From assembly GCA_965225625.1 (NCBI GenBank), contig CBDDBH010000020.1:1-64000 (forward strand): a stretch of 64,000 nt of DNA, in the 5' to 3' direction. The position numbers and the translations under genes are program-made. Origin of the DNA: CBDDBH01 sp965225625. GTDB taxonomy: Bacteria > Pseudomonadota > Gammaproteobacteria > JADZEE01. Within the stretch, counting starts at the first letter, position 1; each line of letters opens with the position of its first letter. Below are positions 8,938 through 18,954 of the stretch, piece by piece. Under the pieces are notes generated by a model that saw only the letters and a list, made by a program, of their open reading frames with translations, ran no database searches and had not been told where the DNA came from.

Positions 8938-11048
8938 ATGGAATACCACGTTGGAGTCGATATTGGAGGGACTTTCACCGACTGTGTCGTAATCGACGAC
9001 TACGGGACAATCACAACTGCAAAAGTACCCTCAACGCCCGATAACTTTGCGCAGGGCATGGTCGACGCACTGACCTACGCGATGCAAAAGCTCGGCAAGG
9101 ATCGTGATGCTTTTTTTAACAGCATCTCCCTGTTAGCTCATGGCACTACGGTGGGCACCAACGCAGTTGTGCAGAAGCGCGGCGCCAAAGTCGGCCTGAT
9201 AACTACAAGAGGACACGAGGACATTCTCCATATGATGCGCGGTTCGCGCGGCGTGAGCGGTCGAGATATCAGGCAGGTTGTTCATTTTCCCGATGGACTT
9301 AAACCTGATCCCATCATCCCAAGCAACTTATAAGAGGAGTATCGGAGCGTGTTGATTGCTTCGGCAAAGTTATTGTCTCGCTCAATGAGAAGGAGGTTGA
9401 TGCTGCAATCCGTCAGCTTAGTGATCTAGGCGTAGACGCCATTGCGGTATGTTTCTTGTGGTCCTTCCTTTACCCAGATCACGAACGACGGGTAGGTGAT
9501 CTGATCGCTAAAGCGCACCCAGATCTATTCGTTACGTGCTCGGCTGACCTGGTACCAAAATGGGGAGAATTCGAGCGAACGGCTGCCGTTGCTTTAAATG
9601 CTTATATCGGCCCACTTACCGCGGGCTATCTCCGGAAGTTGACCGCAAGTCTTGTGGAGCTCGGATACCGTCACCCGTTACAGATTACGCAATGCGGCGG
9701 TGGGACGATCCTCGTCGACAATGCCATGGCGTCGCCGTTGCTGACACTGGACTCCGGACCGGTATCCGGTGTAACGGGGTCGGTTCATTTGGGCAAGTTG
9801 ATTGGGTGCGAGGACATCATTACGACCGATATGGGGGGAACCTCGTTTGATGTTGGAATCATTACCGGCGGCAATCCCGTCTATTCATTTGTCAGTACCG
9901 TGAATCAATACGAATACTTCATTCCAAAAGTCGATATTCAAGCGATTGGGAGTGGCGGTGGCAGCATGGTCACTGTCGACGAATTGACAAGGACCATGCG
10001 CGTCGGGCCGGAAAGTGCCGGGGCCGTACCGGGACCAATTTGTTACGGCCAGGGCGGGACGGTGCCGACGGTCACTGATGCTGACGTCGTCATGGGATAC
10101 TTTGATCCAATAAATTTTGCCGAAGGCAGAATGAAACTCGACAAATCAGGCGCGGAAGCGGGCATCGCTGAACTCGGGAACACGCTGTCTATGGACTCAC
10201 TGGAGTGCGCAAGCGGCATCGCCAAGATAGTTGAGATTCAGATGGCTGACCTTATTCGAAGGATGACTGTTGGCAAAGGATTTGATCCGCGGGACTTCGT
10301 GCTTTTCGCTTTTGGCGGAGCGGGGCCAGCTCATGCCGGTGCTTTCGCGCGCGAACTCGGGGTGCAAAAAGTCATCATCCCTCAGAGCCGCACCGCGTCC
10401 ACTTGGTGTGCATTTGGCGCGGCTGTCGCTGACCTGCACCACGTACTCGAGCAAGTAGACATCATGACTACGCCGTTTGACGCCGAACGGATCAATACGA
10501 GGCTCGAAAGTATCGAAACAGCAGCTATACGGCAACTCGAAAAAGACGGGATCCCACGTGAGCAGCACCGGCTGAAATTTTCGCTCGATATGCGTCATAA
10601 AGGTCAAATCCATGAGGTGGAAATTGAGTTGGACTGGACGAGGGCTGAAAGTGATTTTGAGATGCCATTACGCGAACGGTTCTACGAACGGTACGAACAA
10701 CTGTATGGGCGAGGCTCCGCTTTTCGCGGTACCGGCGTCCAAATCGTTACGTTCCGCATTCGCGCTTCCGCCTTGATGACGCGTCCTGATCTGGCTCCCA
10801 CCCCAGAACTCACAGACACAATTTCGTCGAAGGCGCGGCGCGTGTCGCGGCCTGTTTACTGGGAGGAGCATAAGCGATTTTCGGATACCGCGGTCTTTGA
10901 TGGAACAGCGCTGGTTGCGGGCAACAGCATTGACGGACCGGCCATTATAGAAATGCCGGACACGACCGTCGTCCTGAGGCCAAGACAATCGCTCCATGTG
11001 GATGCCTGGACTAATTTTGAACTCAACTTCCACGAGAATGAAGCTTGA
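8938..11048 (+). pseudogene. hyuA: Hydantoinase A / acetone carboxylase beta-type subunit, one frameshift
   Basis: The first 130 codons give the ASKHA-fold phosphate loop DIGGTFTD (residues ~7-14) and LAHGTTVGTNAV. Near base 9318 one C appears missing from a C-run and the frame stops. The next frame continues with QLIRGVSERV and runs to 11048, including LQITQCGGG, TTDMGGTSFDVG, IGSGGGS, the GPESAGAVPGP segment and FAFGGAGPAHA. The rejoined length (~702 residues) is that of full-length HyuA/OplA N-terminal subunits. With HyuB it would form an ATP-dependent hydrolase or carboxylase (hydantoin, oxoproline, acetone or acetophenone type). Because everything else is intact, this may be a sequencing indel. 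Its end overlaps the start of hyuB. Confidence 0.85.
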
Positions 11049-13371
11049 AATTGGGAACCTCGAAATGACAAAGTTAAGCGAGATGCAGGACGTTATTTTC
11101 GATGGCGTGATCCAGCCGTATATCCCGCCAGCCGAGCTGAGGATCACCCAATCGCTCAAGCTGCATCGCGAGGCGGACGAAGACTTGGATCCCGTCACCT
11201 ACGAAGTGATCCGCCACAAATTATGGAATATCAATGAGGAACACGGCTCAACGATCCAGCGAATTTCCGGCTCCCCGGTCGCTATTTACGCGCTGGACCT
11301 CAATCCGTCGATACTGACTGAAGACGCGGAGTTCGTCTACTTCGGGCCGTATATGCAGTACATGTCTGGAGTTGCTGATACGCAGGTGAAGTGGATACTT
11401 GAAAACCGAGCCGAAAACCCCGGGATCCGCGATGGTGATATGTTTTTGGCGAATGATCCCTGGATCGGTGCGGCTCATCAAATGGACGTCATGCTGATTT
11501 GTCCCGTTTTTTGCGGCGCAGAGCTTTTCTGTTGGATCACCAATTGCCTGCATCAATACGACATCGGCGGCATTACCCCGGGCAGTTTCTGCCCGTCGGC
11601 GAAATCCGCGTTCGATGAGGGAATTTTGATCCCGCCAATCAAGATCATCGAAAACAACGAGATCCGGAAGGACATCGAGGATCTGTATCTGCGCTCCTCA
11701 CGCAAGCCGGCTTTGGTAGCGCTGGATTTTCGCGCCCAGATGGCTGGCAATATGGCCGCAAAAGAACGAGTTCTAAAACTCATTGAGCATTACGGCGCGT
11801 CAACCGTGAAGGGCGTAATGCGAAAAATTTTGACCAATGGCGAAGATGCGTTCCTGGACAAGTTAACCCGCATTCCGGATGGATCCTGGTCAGACCGAAC
11901 CTACATTGAATGTGCTGCCCCCGGTGATCGCGAGGTCTATCGGGTCATGTTGACGGTACATAAAAAGGACAACCGCCTGGTATTCGAAAATGAAGGGACC
12001 GCGCTGCAAAAGGGTGGCATCAACGCTACCTATTCCGGTTGGCGAGGGTCCATCATGGTCGCTCTCAATCAGCTGCTGTGCTGGGAGCAATATTTCGCAG
12101 TTGGCGGCGCACTGCGCCACGTCGATTTTAATCCAAGTCCGGGAACACTTAACTGCTGCACGTTTCCTTCATCGGTTTCTACGGCGCCGACGCAGGCGAT
12201 GGAAATCTCGCTCTATCCTGCCTATAACGTGCTGTCAAAGATGATTTATGCGGACCGGGAAATGCGCAACGACGTAATGTGCATTGGCGGCACTAGCCAA
12301 TGGCCCGCGACTATCTTTCGCGGGACTGATCAATGGGGCGAGCCTTACGGGTATCTGTTAATAGATCCCATCGGCGGGGCGATAGGCGCCTTTTCGCATC
12401 ACGACGGCATCTCGACGGGCGGTCAGTCCCGCACCCCAATCTGTAAAATGCCGAATATTGAACACACGGAACAAGATTTTCCGCTGCTATTCTTGTACCG
12501 CAAAGAAGTCGCGGACTCTGGTGGCCCCGGGAAGTATCGCGGCGGGCTATCAGCCGAAAGTTGCTTTATTCCACATAACACCGATCGTATCGTGCACGAT
12601 ACCCTTTCCTCTGGAAACGCCATCCCGACATCGACTGGAATGATGGGTGGTTACCCAGGCACAGTAAACCGGTATCGCTTTGCACGGGATTCGGACATTT
12701 TGGAACGTCACGCACGCCAGGAAATGGTAATAGACATCGCTGGCGTCGAGGGTGAGGAGGTGACGCTCGGACTACGTCAGCAGGACTTTGAGCAGAATCC
12801 GAGCGACGTTTATGCGGTATTGTGGTCAGCGGCCGGCGGCTTTGGGGATCCGATGGAGCGGGATCCGGATTTAGTAGCGGAGGACGTCCGAAATCGCGAT
12901 GTCACCGTGACAAGCGCCCGAGCCATCTACGGTGTCGTTGTTGACAGCGATACGGGTAGGACGGATGCCGCCGCCACCAGAGACCTGCGTGACAGTACCC
13001 GCCGGGAACGCGTCACAACCGGCGGCAAGGCGGCGAAAAAAATCTACAATGAGATATTGATGGAACTTTCCGAAAACGTCCAGATACGGTCCGATGGTTC
13101 AGTGCCGCACTACTGTTGCGCGAAATGCGCAACGGATCTCGGGCCAATTAGTGGTAACTACAAGGATGGATGCCTAAGCGAAGCACAGCCCGTTGCGCAG
13201 GCCGTGCCACTGGCGGGCGATCCGCATCGTTTCATCGATGCAGAACCGGTGTTCCGTCGATTCTTCTGCCCCGGGTGCGGCGCGTTAGTCGAGGCAGAGG
13301 TCGCAATCTCAAGCGACGCGCCGCTGCGCGATATCACTGTTGAACTGGACGGGTTCGTGGTAAGCGGCTGA
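11038..13371 (+). CDS. hyuB: Hydantoinase B / carboxylase alpha-type subunit with C-terminal zinc domain
   Basis: A 777-residue partner of the upstream hyuA. The ATG at 11038 overlaps the hyuA stop; an alternative ATG lies at 11065. Residues ~40-640 match HyuB (DPVTYEVIRHKLWNINEEHGSTI, DMFLANDPWIGAAHQMDV, GGSGGPGKYRGG-like DSGGPGKYRGG, and AAGGFGDPMERDP). The last ~100 residues are an extra domain with cysteine pairs HYCCAKC and FFCPGCG around a GDPHRF segment. This resembles the acetone carboxylase gamma-subunit family, so it is probably a fusion of the alpha- and gamma-type functions. That makes a carboxylase (ketone or aromatic ketone) more likely than a hydantoinase. A vestigial copy of its 3' end lies at 33361-33487. 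Confidence 0.88.
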   Translation: MKLEIGNLEMTKLSEMQDVIFDGVIQPYIPPAELRITQSLKLHREADEDLDPVTYEVIRHKLWNINEEHGSTIQRISGSPVAIYALDLNPSILTEDAEFVYFGPYMQYMSGVADTQVKWILENRAENPGIRDGDMFLANDPWIGAAHQMDVMLICPVFCGAELFCWITNCLHQYDIGGITPGSFCPSAKSAFDEGILIPPIKIIENNEIRKDIEDLYLRSSRKPALVALDFRAQMAGNMAAKERVLKLIEHYGASTVKGVMRKILTNGEDAFLDKLTRIPDGSWSDRTYIECAAPGDREVYRVMLTVHKKDNRLVFENEGTALQKGGINATYSGWRGSIMVALNQLLCWEQYFAVGGALRHVDFNPSPGTLNCCTFPSSVSTAPTQAMEISLYPAYNVLSKMIYADREMRNDVMCIGGTSQWPATIFRGTDQWGEPYGYLLIDPIGGAIGAFSHHDGISTGGQSRTPICKMPNIEHTEQDFPLLFLYRKEVADSGGPGKYRGGLSAESCFIPHNTDRIVHDTLSSGNAIPTSTGMMGGYPGTVNRYRFARDSDILERHARQEMVIDIAGVEGEEVTLGLRQQDFEQNPSDVYAVLWSAAGGFGDPMERDPDLVAEDVRNRDVTVTSARAIYGVVVDSDTGRTDAAATRDLRDSTRRERVTTGGKAAKKIYNEILMELSENVQIRSDGSVPHYCCAKCATDLGPISGNYKDGCLSEAQPVAQAVPLAGDPHRFIDAEPVFRRFFCPGCGALVEAEVAISSDAPLRDITVELDGFVVSG

Positions 13372-13541
13372 GAAGTTTGTCCTATCGAATGGGAATACCG
13401 ACAGGCCAAAGCGGCCGCCAGGGACAGCACGCACCCGTCGCCGCACCTTACTTCGTTTCGCGAGACGCAATCCGGGCGGTCCTCACCTGGCAAGACGTGC
13501 TTGAAAAGCTTCGTCAGACCTTGAGCGTGTTGTAGGGGATG

Positions 13542-13569
13542 AGCACTTCGTCTATATAGACGAAGTGCT
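13542..13569. terminator. 28-bp perfect palindrome after hyuB
   Basis: AGCACTTCGTCTAT followed directly by its reverse complement, ~170 bp downstream of the hyuB stop and ~170 bp from the 3' end of the convergent TonB receptor gene. There is no T-run, so it could be a transcription barrier, a binding site or half of a repeat element. Confidence 0.45.
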
Positions 13570-13592
13570 GTAGTCCGGCGCTTCCCAAAGGT

Positions 13593-13730
13593 GAATCGTC
13601 GCGGGGACGTGTAACGTGCCCTTTGGTACGCGGCTCCTGCGTAGACGTGCCCGCGGGTGCGGTGCCCAAACCAGCCTCGCGGTTAGGAGCGACGTACCAA
13701 AGGGCACGTTACACGTCCTCGTCGCGATTC
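13593..13730. repeat. 37-bp inverted repeat with 64-bp loop
   Basis: Arms 13593-13629 and 13694-13730. The inner 25 bases (GGACGTGTAACGTGCCCTTT plus GGTAC) are exact reverse complements and the outer 12 are imperfect. It ends seven bases before the stop of the TonB receptor gene, between convergent genes. It could terminate transcription from both sides or be a small non-autonomous mobile element. Confidence 0.65.
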
Positions 13731-13736
13731 CTTGCT

Positions 13737-16211
13737 TTATCCGCCCCAGTTGTAACGGATACGACCGCCGGCCCAGCGCGGCAAGCCGTAGGCTTGCTCG
13801 GTACAGCCACACACGGTGGGCAGGTCGAAGCCGTTGAGCACATAGCGTTCATCGGCGACGTTGTCGACGAACACCGTCCCCTCCCAGTGTCCGTCGGCGC
13901 TATACCAGGAGAACTTGACGTTGCCGACCCTGCGGGCGTCCAACTGGTGTTCCTCGTAGTTGCGGATGTTGTGATAATTACTGGAGGCGTAATAGGCGTC
14001 CGCCTGCACTGCGAAAGTGCCGCCGCCGAAGATATTGTTGGGCCATTCGTAACGGATCAACCCTCCCAACTGCACCTGCGGCGTGAAGGCGGGGGTCACG
14101 TCTCTGAACACCCCGCTCGCGACTTCCAGGTTGGTGATCTCGGCGTCGATAAATGAGGCGTTGAACAGAAAGTCCAGACCGTCCAAGGGGCTGGTTTGGA
14201 TCTCAAACTCGATGCCCTTGATCTTGGCGTCGTTGTTCTTGATGGAGCCACTGGACTGCGAGAACGTGAAGGCCTGGTAATCGTCGTAGTCGTAATAGTA
14301 GAAGCTTCCGTTCAAGCGGGTCGTGCCGTTGAATAGCGTGGACTTGAAGCCGACTTCGTAGGCGGTGAGCACCTCTTCGTCGTAAGGGATCTCCCCGGGG
14401 GTCAGGTTCGGGCCAAAGTCGTTCACCTTGTTGTTGAAGCTGCCCGCCTTCACGCCGCGGTTGATGCCTGCGTACAGCAACCAGTCATCGTTCGGCTTGT
14501 ATTCGAACAGCAGCTTGCCCGCCCATAGGGTATCGCTGGTCTTGGCGGCGAACGGCGCATACGCGAACGGCAGGCCGAGCGGCGTCGCGCCGGTCCGGAA
14601 GCCTTCTCCCAAGGCATCGTCGTTGTTGACGAAGAAGCCTGACCGGTATTGGTAGTCCTTCTCCTCGCGTATGACCCGTAGCCCGGCGATGAAGGTCAGC
14701 TGGTCGGTGAGGTCCATGTCGAGCTGGCCGAATAGCGAGTAGGAGTTCGTTTCCATCTGCGCGTTGCTGGTGCTCTCGACGGGTAGTCCCGCAAACAACA
14801 CGGGCGACAGGGTAATCGGCGAGAAGGGCGAAAACCCCAGCCCGACCTCGTAGTCGGCGTCGAGGAACAGGTAGTATAAGCCCGCCACCCACCGGGCCCG
14901 CTCGAACTCGCCGTTAAAGCGCAGCTCGGCCGTGAATGTTTCCGACTTCCCCCCGTCCGTGGCGACCGACTGCGGCTCCGGCGCGGCATCCACATCGATC
15001 ACTCTCCTGGTTTCGTTGTCCAGGTAGTGGACCACCGCGGTCATGAGAATGTCGTTGGCCATGTTCCAGGTCAGCTTGCCGGTGCCACCCCACGTTTCGT
15101 AATTATTGATCTGGCCGACGTGATCGGTCGAAACGTCAAACCCATCGCCGTCGCGGTCGATGTAGCCGAACAGATCACCGCCCGGTACGGGTCGGGTGTC
15201 GTCAATGTCACCGTCGAGGCCGAAGAAGATACCGCCGGGAAAACAACCGCCGGTGTCCAGAATGGCTTCGCAGTTGTTGGGATCGTTTCTTGCCAAAATG
15301 GTGTTGACATGACCGCCTGCTGCGTTGAGGACCGCGGTCGTACCGACTTGTTGACCCGCACCGGAGGATATATTGCCTTGTCGGGCGTGAAACCCGGTCA
15401 TCAGTACATCGACATCTTCGTTGGGATCCCACAGCAAGTGCCCGCGGATCGCGTATTGGTCATCATCGCCCAAATCCGCGGGTCCGGTCGGCGACCCGAG
15501 CAGCGTAGTTTGTGGGAACGTGAATGTGATCGGATTGAATATGGGAATGGTAGGAATCTGATCGGGATAGATGTTGTTGTAGAACGGATCCCATTTCTGA
15601 AACATGCCCGCCACGCGGCCCGAAAGCGTTGGTGTTAGCGGCCCACTCACCGCCCCCTCGACCCGCACCTGGTCGTGGGATCCATAGGTGACGTCACCGT
15701 ACCCTTCGAAGGTATCGGTCGGCTTACGGGTGATGTATTGGATCAGACCGCCGGTCGCGTTGCGGCCGAACAGGGTCCCCTGCGGGCCTTTGAGGACCTC
15801 GACCCGTTCCATGTCGAACATCGCGAACACCGCCGATTGCGCCGGGAAGACATAACCCTCGTCCACATAAATCGCATTGGGCGCCTCGACGTGCCCGTCG
15901 AAGCCGTTTTGGGTCACGCCGCGGATGGTGAAATGGCGGGTCTGTCCTCCATTCAGGGTCGACAGGTGCAGACCCGCGGTCAGCGTCTGGATTTGCGTGC
16001 TGTCCTGGAAATTGAGCTGGTCGAGCTGCTCGCCCGTGAAGGCGGTGATGGCGATGCCGATGTCTTGGATGTTCTGCTCGCGCTTCTGCGCGGTGACAAC
16101 AACCTCTTCGAGCACCTGCGCCAGTGCCGGGGTCACGACCAACACAAACGTCGCAAATCCCCAGATGAATCCCTTGGTGATTTTGGTTACAGCGTGATTG
16201 CAGTTAAGCAC
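13737..16211 (-). CDS. TonB-dependent outer-membrane receptor
   Basis: An 824-residue protein. The GTG start at 16211 is chosen because GGGAGGGG precedes it at good spacing and the signal peptide begins there (hydrophobic core GFATFVLVVTPALA). The mature protein opens with the TonB box EEVVVTAQKREQ (about residue 35). A plug domain follows with TAGLHLSTLNGG, FTIRGVTQNG and VEVLKGPQGTLFGRNATGG (about 133-151). The remaining ~650 residues are a beta-barrel ending in IRYNWGG. It belongs to the group of receptors with few or no iron-siderophore hallmarks that are abundant near catabolic clusters, so substrate import for the neighbouring Rieske oxygenases is likely by context. Divergent from the first Rieske gene. 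Confidence 0.93.
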   Translation of the reverse strand: MLNCNHAVTKITKGFIWGFATFVLVVTPALAQVLEEVVVTAQKREQNIQDIGIAITAFTGEQLDQLNFQDSTQIQTLTAGLHLSTLNGGQTRHFTIRGVTQNGFDGHVEAPNAIYVDEGYVFPAQSAVFAMFDMERVEVLKGPQGTLFGRNATGGLIQYITRKPTDTFEGYGDVTYGSHDQVRVEGAVSGPLTPTLSGRVAGMFQKWDPFYNNIYPDQIPTIPIFNPITFTFPQTTLLGSPTGPADLGDDDQYAIRGHLLWDPNEDVDVLMTGFHARQGNISSGAGQQVGTTAVLNAAGGHVNTILARNDPNNCEAILDTGGCFPGGIFFGLDGDIDDTRPVPGGDLFGYIDRDGDGFDVSTDHVGQINNYETWGGTGKLTWNMANDILMTAVVHYLDNETRRVIDVDAAPEPQSVATDGGKSETFTAELRFNGEFERARWVAGLYYLFLDADYEVGLGFSPFSPITLSPVLFAGLPVESTSNAQMETNSYSLFGQLDMDLTDQLTFIAGLRVIREEKDYQYRSGFFVNNDDALGEGFRTGATPLGLPFAYAPFAAKTSDTLWAGKLLFEYKPNDDWLLYAGINRGVKAGSFNNKVNDFGPNLTPGEIPYDEEVLTAYEVGFKSTLFNGTTRLNGSFYYYDYDDYQAFTFSQSSGSIKNNDAKIKGIEFEIQTSPLDGLDFLFNASFIDAEITNLEVASGVFRDVTPAFTPQVQLGGLIRYEWPNNIFGGGTFAVQADAYYASSNYHNIRNYEEHQLDARRVGNVKFSWYSADGHWEGTVFVDNVADERYVLNGFDLPTVCGCTEQAYGLPRWAGGRIRYNWGG

Positions 16212-16478
16212 AGACGGCCCCTCCCAATGCTAACGCCCTCCCTAATACTACTGGCAATTAAAAGCCAATTCCACAGACCATTCAGCGATTTACCTGATAT
16301 GGCATCATCAATTCCGCGGCTAAGCAGCGGATGCGTTGCGGAGCAGCGCAAATTGTGGCTACAATCGGCTTGCAGCAGTTCGCAAATGGGCACACGGCGT
16401 CGCAGCGCGCCCACGGACCGTACGCCTGGTGTATTTGGACCAATGGTGCCGGCCGACGAGGTGCAGGAGGAATATCGC
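16212..16478. promoter_or_regulatory. Divergent promoter region, TonB receptor / Rieske oxygenase
   Basis: A 267-bp gap between two divergently oriented genes of the same putative pathway. Both must be driven from here. GTGCAGGAGG just before 16479 is the ribosome-binding site of the Rieske gene. No operator could be identified by eye. Confidence 0.5.
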
Positions 16479-17717
16479 ATGGTTACTGTGGTACCGAATA
16501 CCAATCTGGTGCGTCTCAAGGTCGGGGAGCGTGGACTGACGGAGCACTATCCGGAGCTCGGTACGGGCCTGATGTCGACCGAGCCCTATTACGATGAGGA
16601 TCACTTCGAGCGTGAAAAAGTCAATCTGTTCCGTCGTGTGTGGCTGAAAGTCGGCCGCGTCGAGGAGTTGCCTGACGAGGGAAGCTACTTCGTTCGCGAT
16701 TTGTCGTTTGCTGACACCTCGATCCTGGTGGTGCGCGGGCAAGACGGCGAAATCCGGGGCTTTCACAACATTTGCTCACACCGCGGCAACAAACTGGTGT
16801 GGGATTCCGCGGGTAAGGTGACCGGATTCAGCTGCCGCATGCATGGCTGGACCTATCTGCCCGACGGGCAGCTCCGCACGGTGCCGGATGAGAATATGTT
16901 CTACGGCCTGGACAAGGACGCCTGCGGGCTAAGTCCCGTGCACCTCGATGTCTGGGGTGGTTTCATTTTCGTCAATCTGGCTGAGGATGCGCCCGAGAGT
17001 CTTGCTGCCTATCTCGGCGAGGCCGGCAGCCGGCTTGCGGAATACCCATTCGAGCGCGCTACCGAGCGCTATACCTACGCTACGGAACTCAACTGCAACT
17101 GGAAAGTTGCAGTGGATGCGTTCACCGAGGCCTACCACGTCGTGTTCATCCACGGTGAATGGGGCGCCGGAACATTCACTTCAGCCGACAACCCGCTCTG
17201 CCAGATACCCTATTGCGGGCTGCTGGACCGGCACGCGGTTTTTGGGGTGTACGGGAATCCCGAATACAAGCCGCGCCCGACTGAAGCGGTAGCGCAGCAG
17301 TGGGGATCGATGTTCACCAAGCGTGACGGCAGCGCTCCAGGGTGGCTTCCGGCAGCCGTAAACCCCGGTGGTAGTGACCAGTTCTCGTTCGAGATGACGC
17401 ATATGTTTCCCAATTTTCTCATCCATGTGGTTGACGGCACTTACTTTACCCATGAGTTCCGTCCCATCGCCACTGATCGCACGCTATGGGAGGGAAATAC
17501 CTACTATGTGCCGCCCCGCAACGCTGGAGAGCGCTTCAGTCAGGAATATGCGCATCTGCTGATGCGCGAGAACTGGCTCGAGGACACCACTGCGATGGAA
17601 GCGGTGCAATCCACGTTGAAATCGGGCGCCAAACAGTCCTTTTGGCTGCATGACCAGGAGCTGCTGATCCGCCATACCCGGAAGGTGGTCATGGACTACG
17701 TGAACGAGTCCGCTTAG
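16479..17717 (+). CDS. Rieske aromatic-ring-hydroxylating oxygenase, alpha subunit
   Basis: A 412-residue protein from an ATG with a GGAGG site. The Rieske [2Fe-2S] centre is complete: CSHRG at Cys99 and CRMHGW at Cys119. The mononuclear iron site has DAFTEAYHVVFIH, with His220 and His225 in the H-x4-H spacing preceded by the conserved bridging Asp. It would insert oxygen into an aromatic or related substrate using electrons from a ferredoxin/reductase pair, neither of which is encoded nearby. No beta subunit follows; instead a 121-residue protein starts two bases after its stop. Its divergent neighbour is the TonB receptor. The substrate is unknown. Most similar in the window to the second Rieske gene at 20.7 kb. 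Confidence 0.92.
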   Translation: MVTVVPNTNLVRLKVGERGLTEHYPELGTGLMSTEPYYDEDHFEREKVNLFRRVWLKVGRVEELPDEGSYFVRDLSFADTSILVVRGQDGEIRGFHNICSHRGNKLVWDSAGKVTGFSCRMHGWTYLPDGQLRTVPDENMFYGLDKDACGLSPVHLDVWGGFIFVNLAEDAPESLAAYLGEAGSRLAEYPFERATERYTYATELNCNWKVAVDAFTEAYHVVFIHGEWGAGTFTSADNPLCQIPYCGLLDRHAVFGVYGNPEYKPRPTEAVAQQWGSMFTKRDGSAPGWLPAAVNPGGSDQFSFEMTHMFPNFLIHVVDGTYFTHEFRPIATDRTLWEGNTYYVPPRNAGERFSQEYAHLLMRENWLEDTTAMEAVQSTLKSGAKQSFWLHDQELLIRHTRKVVMDYVNESA

Positions 17718-17718
17718 C

Positions 17719-18084
17719 GTGTCCAGCGAGTCTGCCGCCGCGGCCGTGTTACCGCCCGAATTCGAGGACCTGGCGGGGTTCGCCAACTGGGCATTGCCAA
17801 CCGAAACGCAACGCCAGCGTAAGCGGCTCGCAAGCAGCATGGATGACATGCAGCGTGTGTATACGGCGCTGAGCGGGCGTATTGACGCTATCCTCGAACA
17901 CCTAAACGGGTTCGACTTGCATGACCTGCCCGAAGCCGAGCAGAACCTGCTCAATCTTGCGTTCGCGCTCGCTGAAGTGTCCTTCGCGGTGGAGGTTTAT
18001 GGGCAACCCGAGGTGACGAACAGCTTCCAGGAATATGGCGGGCGCAGACAAGTTCGTGATCGCCCACGAGCACATCGACTCTAA
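17719..18084 (+). CDS. Small helical protein coupled to the Rieske oxygenase
   Basis: A GTG start two bases after the Rieske stop gives a 121-residue, mostly alpha-helical, acidic protein (PPEFEDLAGFANWALP, RQRKRLASSMDDMQ, LNLAFALAEVSFAVEVYG). The last ~18 codons (GGRRQVRDRP...) look out of frame. A shifted frame gives MAGADKFVIAHEHIDSKR ending at 18091, a more natural C-terminus, so a 2-bp loss in a TATAT run near 18036 is likely. I do not recognise the family. The tight spacing implies co-translation with the oxygenase and a role as accessory or small subunit, but it lacks the look of a classical NTF2-fold beta subunit. Confidence 0.65.
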   Translation: MSSESAAAAVLPPEFEDLAGFANWALPTETQRQRKRLASSMDDMQRVYTALSGRIDAILEHLNGFDLHDLPEAEQNLLNLAFALAEVSFAVEVYGQPEVTNSFQEYGGRRQVRDRPRAHRL

Positions 18085-18138
18085 ACGCTAGACTGACTGT
18101 CCACCATCCGCGGTGGAGGATACCGAAACGGCAGCGCA

Positions 18139-18831
18139 TCACTCGACGCGTGGATGGTAGCCGAGATCCCCGCGTCTCTTTATGTCGTCGTAGAAAAGCT
18201 GTAACGCCTCGTCGCTGATTGAAGAGCCGAAAATCGATTTCGGCTCAGCGGGCAGCTGAAAACGGGCATCGGCGACGACCGCCGGGTTGCGCAGTACCCC
18301 GTAACGATCCGCAGCCGCCATATCCGCGTGGATCAGTTCCGCTACCTGCTCGGATCCAAACGATTCGCTCCAGCTACCGACGTCCAGACCGACGTCCGCC
18401 GCGCAGCGCTTCAATACTTCGAAATCGCCGATATTTTCACAGTCGGTAAGATGCGCGCGCTGCGCGCGGTCGAAGAAATCCCAATGCGCCGCCTGTCCGC
18501 CCACCACCTCGGCCGCCTTGCAGCCGCGCGAGTTCGGAATCGAATAGGGATAGGGGAAGTCGCGTTCCATCATCAGCTCGCATTTGATGCGATCATCGCT
18601 TTCGTAATCCCGCGCCTCGCCCCAATGCTGCAGGACGACTTCACGCTTGGCGGTAACGGGATCCGGGAACACGGTTGTGAAAAAATCCGGCGCATCCGCC
18701 ATCGGATAGACGCGCTGTACTACCTCCACCTCCGGGTGTTGGGCCGCAAATTGCCGCAACCGCTCGGAGAACGGATAGCACCAGCACGATAGACAATCAT
18801 GAAAGAACTCTAAGCGCAGTTTGTCGTTCAT
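18139..18831 (-). CDS. DsbA/FrnE-family thiol oxidoreductase-like protein
   Basis: A 230-residue cytoplasmic protein; the ATG has an AGGGAA site. The N-terminus has the thioredoxin-fold strand LRLEFFHD followed by CLSCWCYPF (Cys13, Cys16, Cys18). The body is the helical insertion of the DsbA/FrnE (2-hydroxychromene-2-carboxylate isomerase-like) family, with the LRNPAVVAD segment near residue 183 in the place of the cis-proline loop. Members near aromatic catabolic genes are often glutathione-dependent isomerases or redox proteins. The Cys-containing motif favours redox or metal chemistry. Convergent with the Rieske gene pair and in the same orientation as the cupin gene upstream. Confidence 0.8.
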   Translation of the reverse strand: MNDKLRLEFFHDCLSCWCYPFSERLRQFAAQHPEVEVVQRVYPMADAPDFFTTVFPDPVTAKREVVLQHWGEARDYESDDRIKCELMMERDFPYPYSIPNSRGCKAAEVVGGQAAHWDFFDRAQRAHLTDCENIGDFEVLKRCAADVGLDVGSWSESFGSEQVAELIHADMAAADRYGVLRNPAVVADARFQLPAEPKSIFGSSISDEALQLFYDDIKRRGDLGYHPRVE

Positions 18832-18954
18832 GGGTTCCCTCGCTTCGAGACTCGGTAGGGACCGACGTTACACTATCCGGTGCTTTCCACCAGCGATTCG
18901 GTATGCGGGCTCCGAGCGCACGGAGGTAAAGGTCAACTTCTTCCAGTCCAAGTC

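Noticed and set aside
15027..16197. Long open frames on the + strand opposite the TonB receptor
   Set aside because: They lie fully inside a confident gene and have no family resemblance; typical antisense frames in GC-rich coding DNA.
15675..16478. Long 5' extension of the first Rieske frame
   Set aside because: It runs antisense through the TonB receptor; the start at 16479 has GGAGG and gives the family length.
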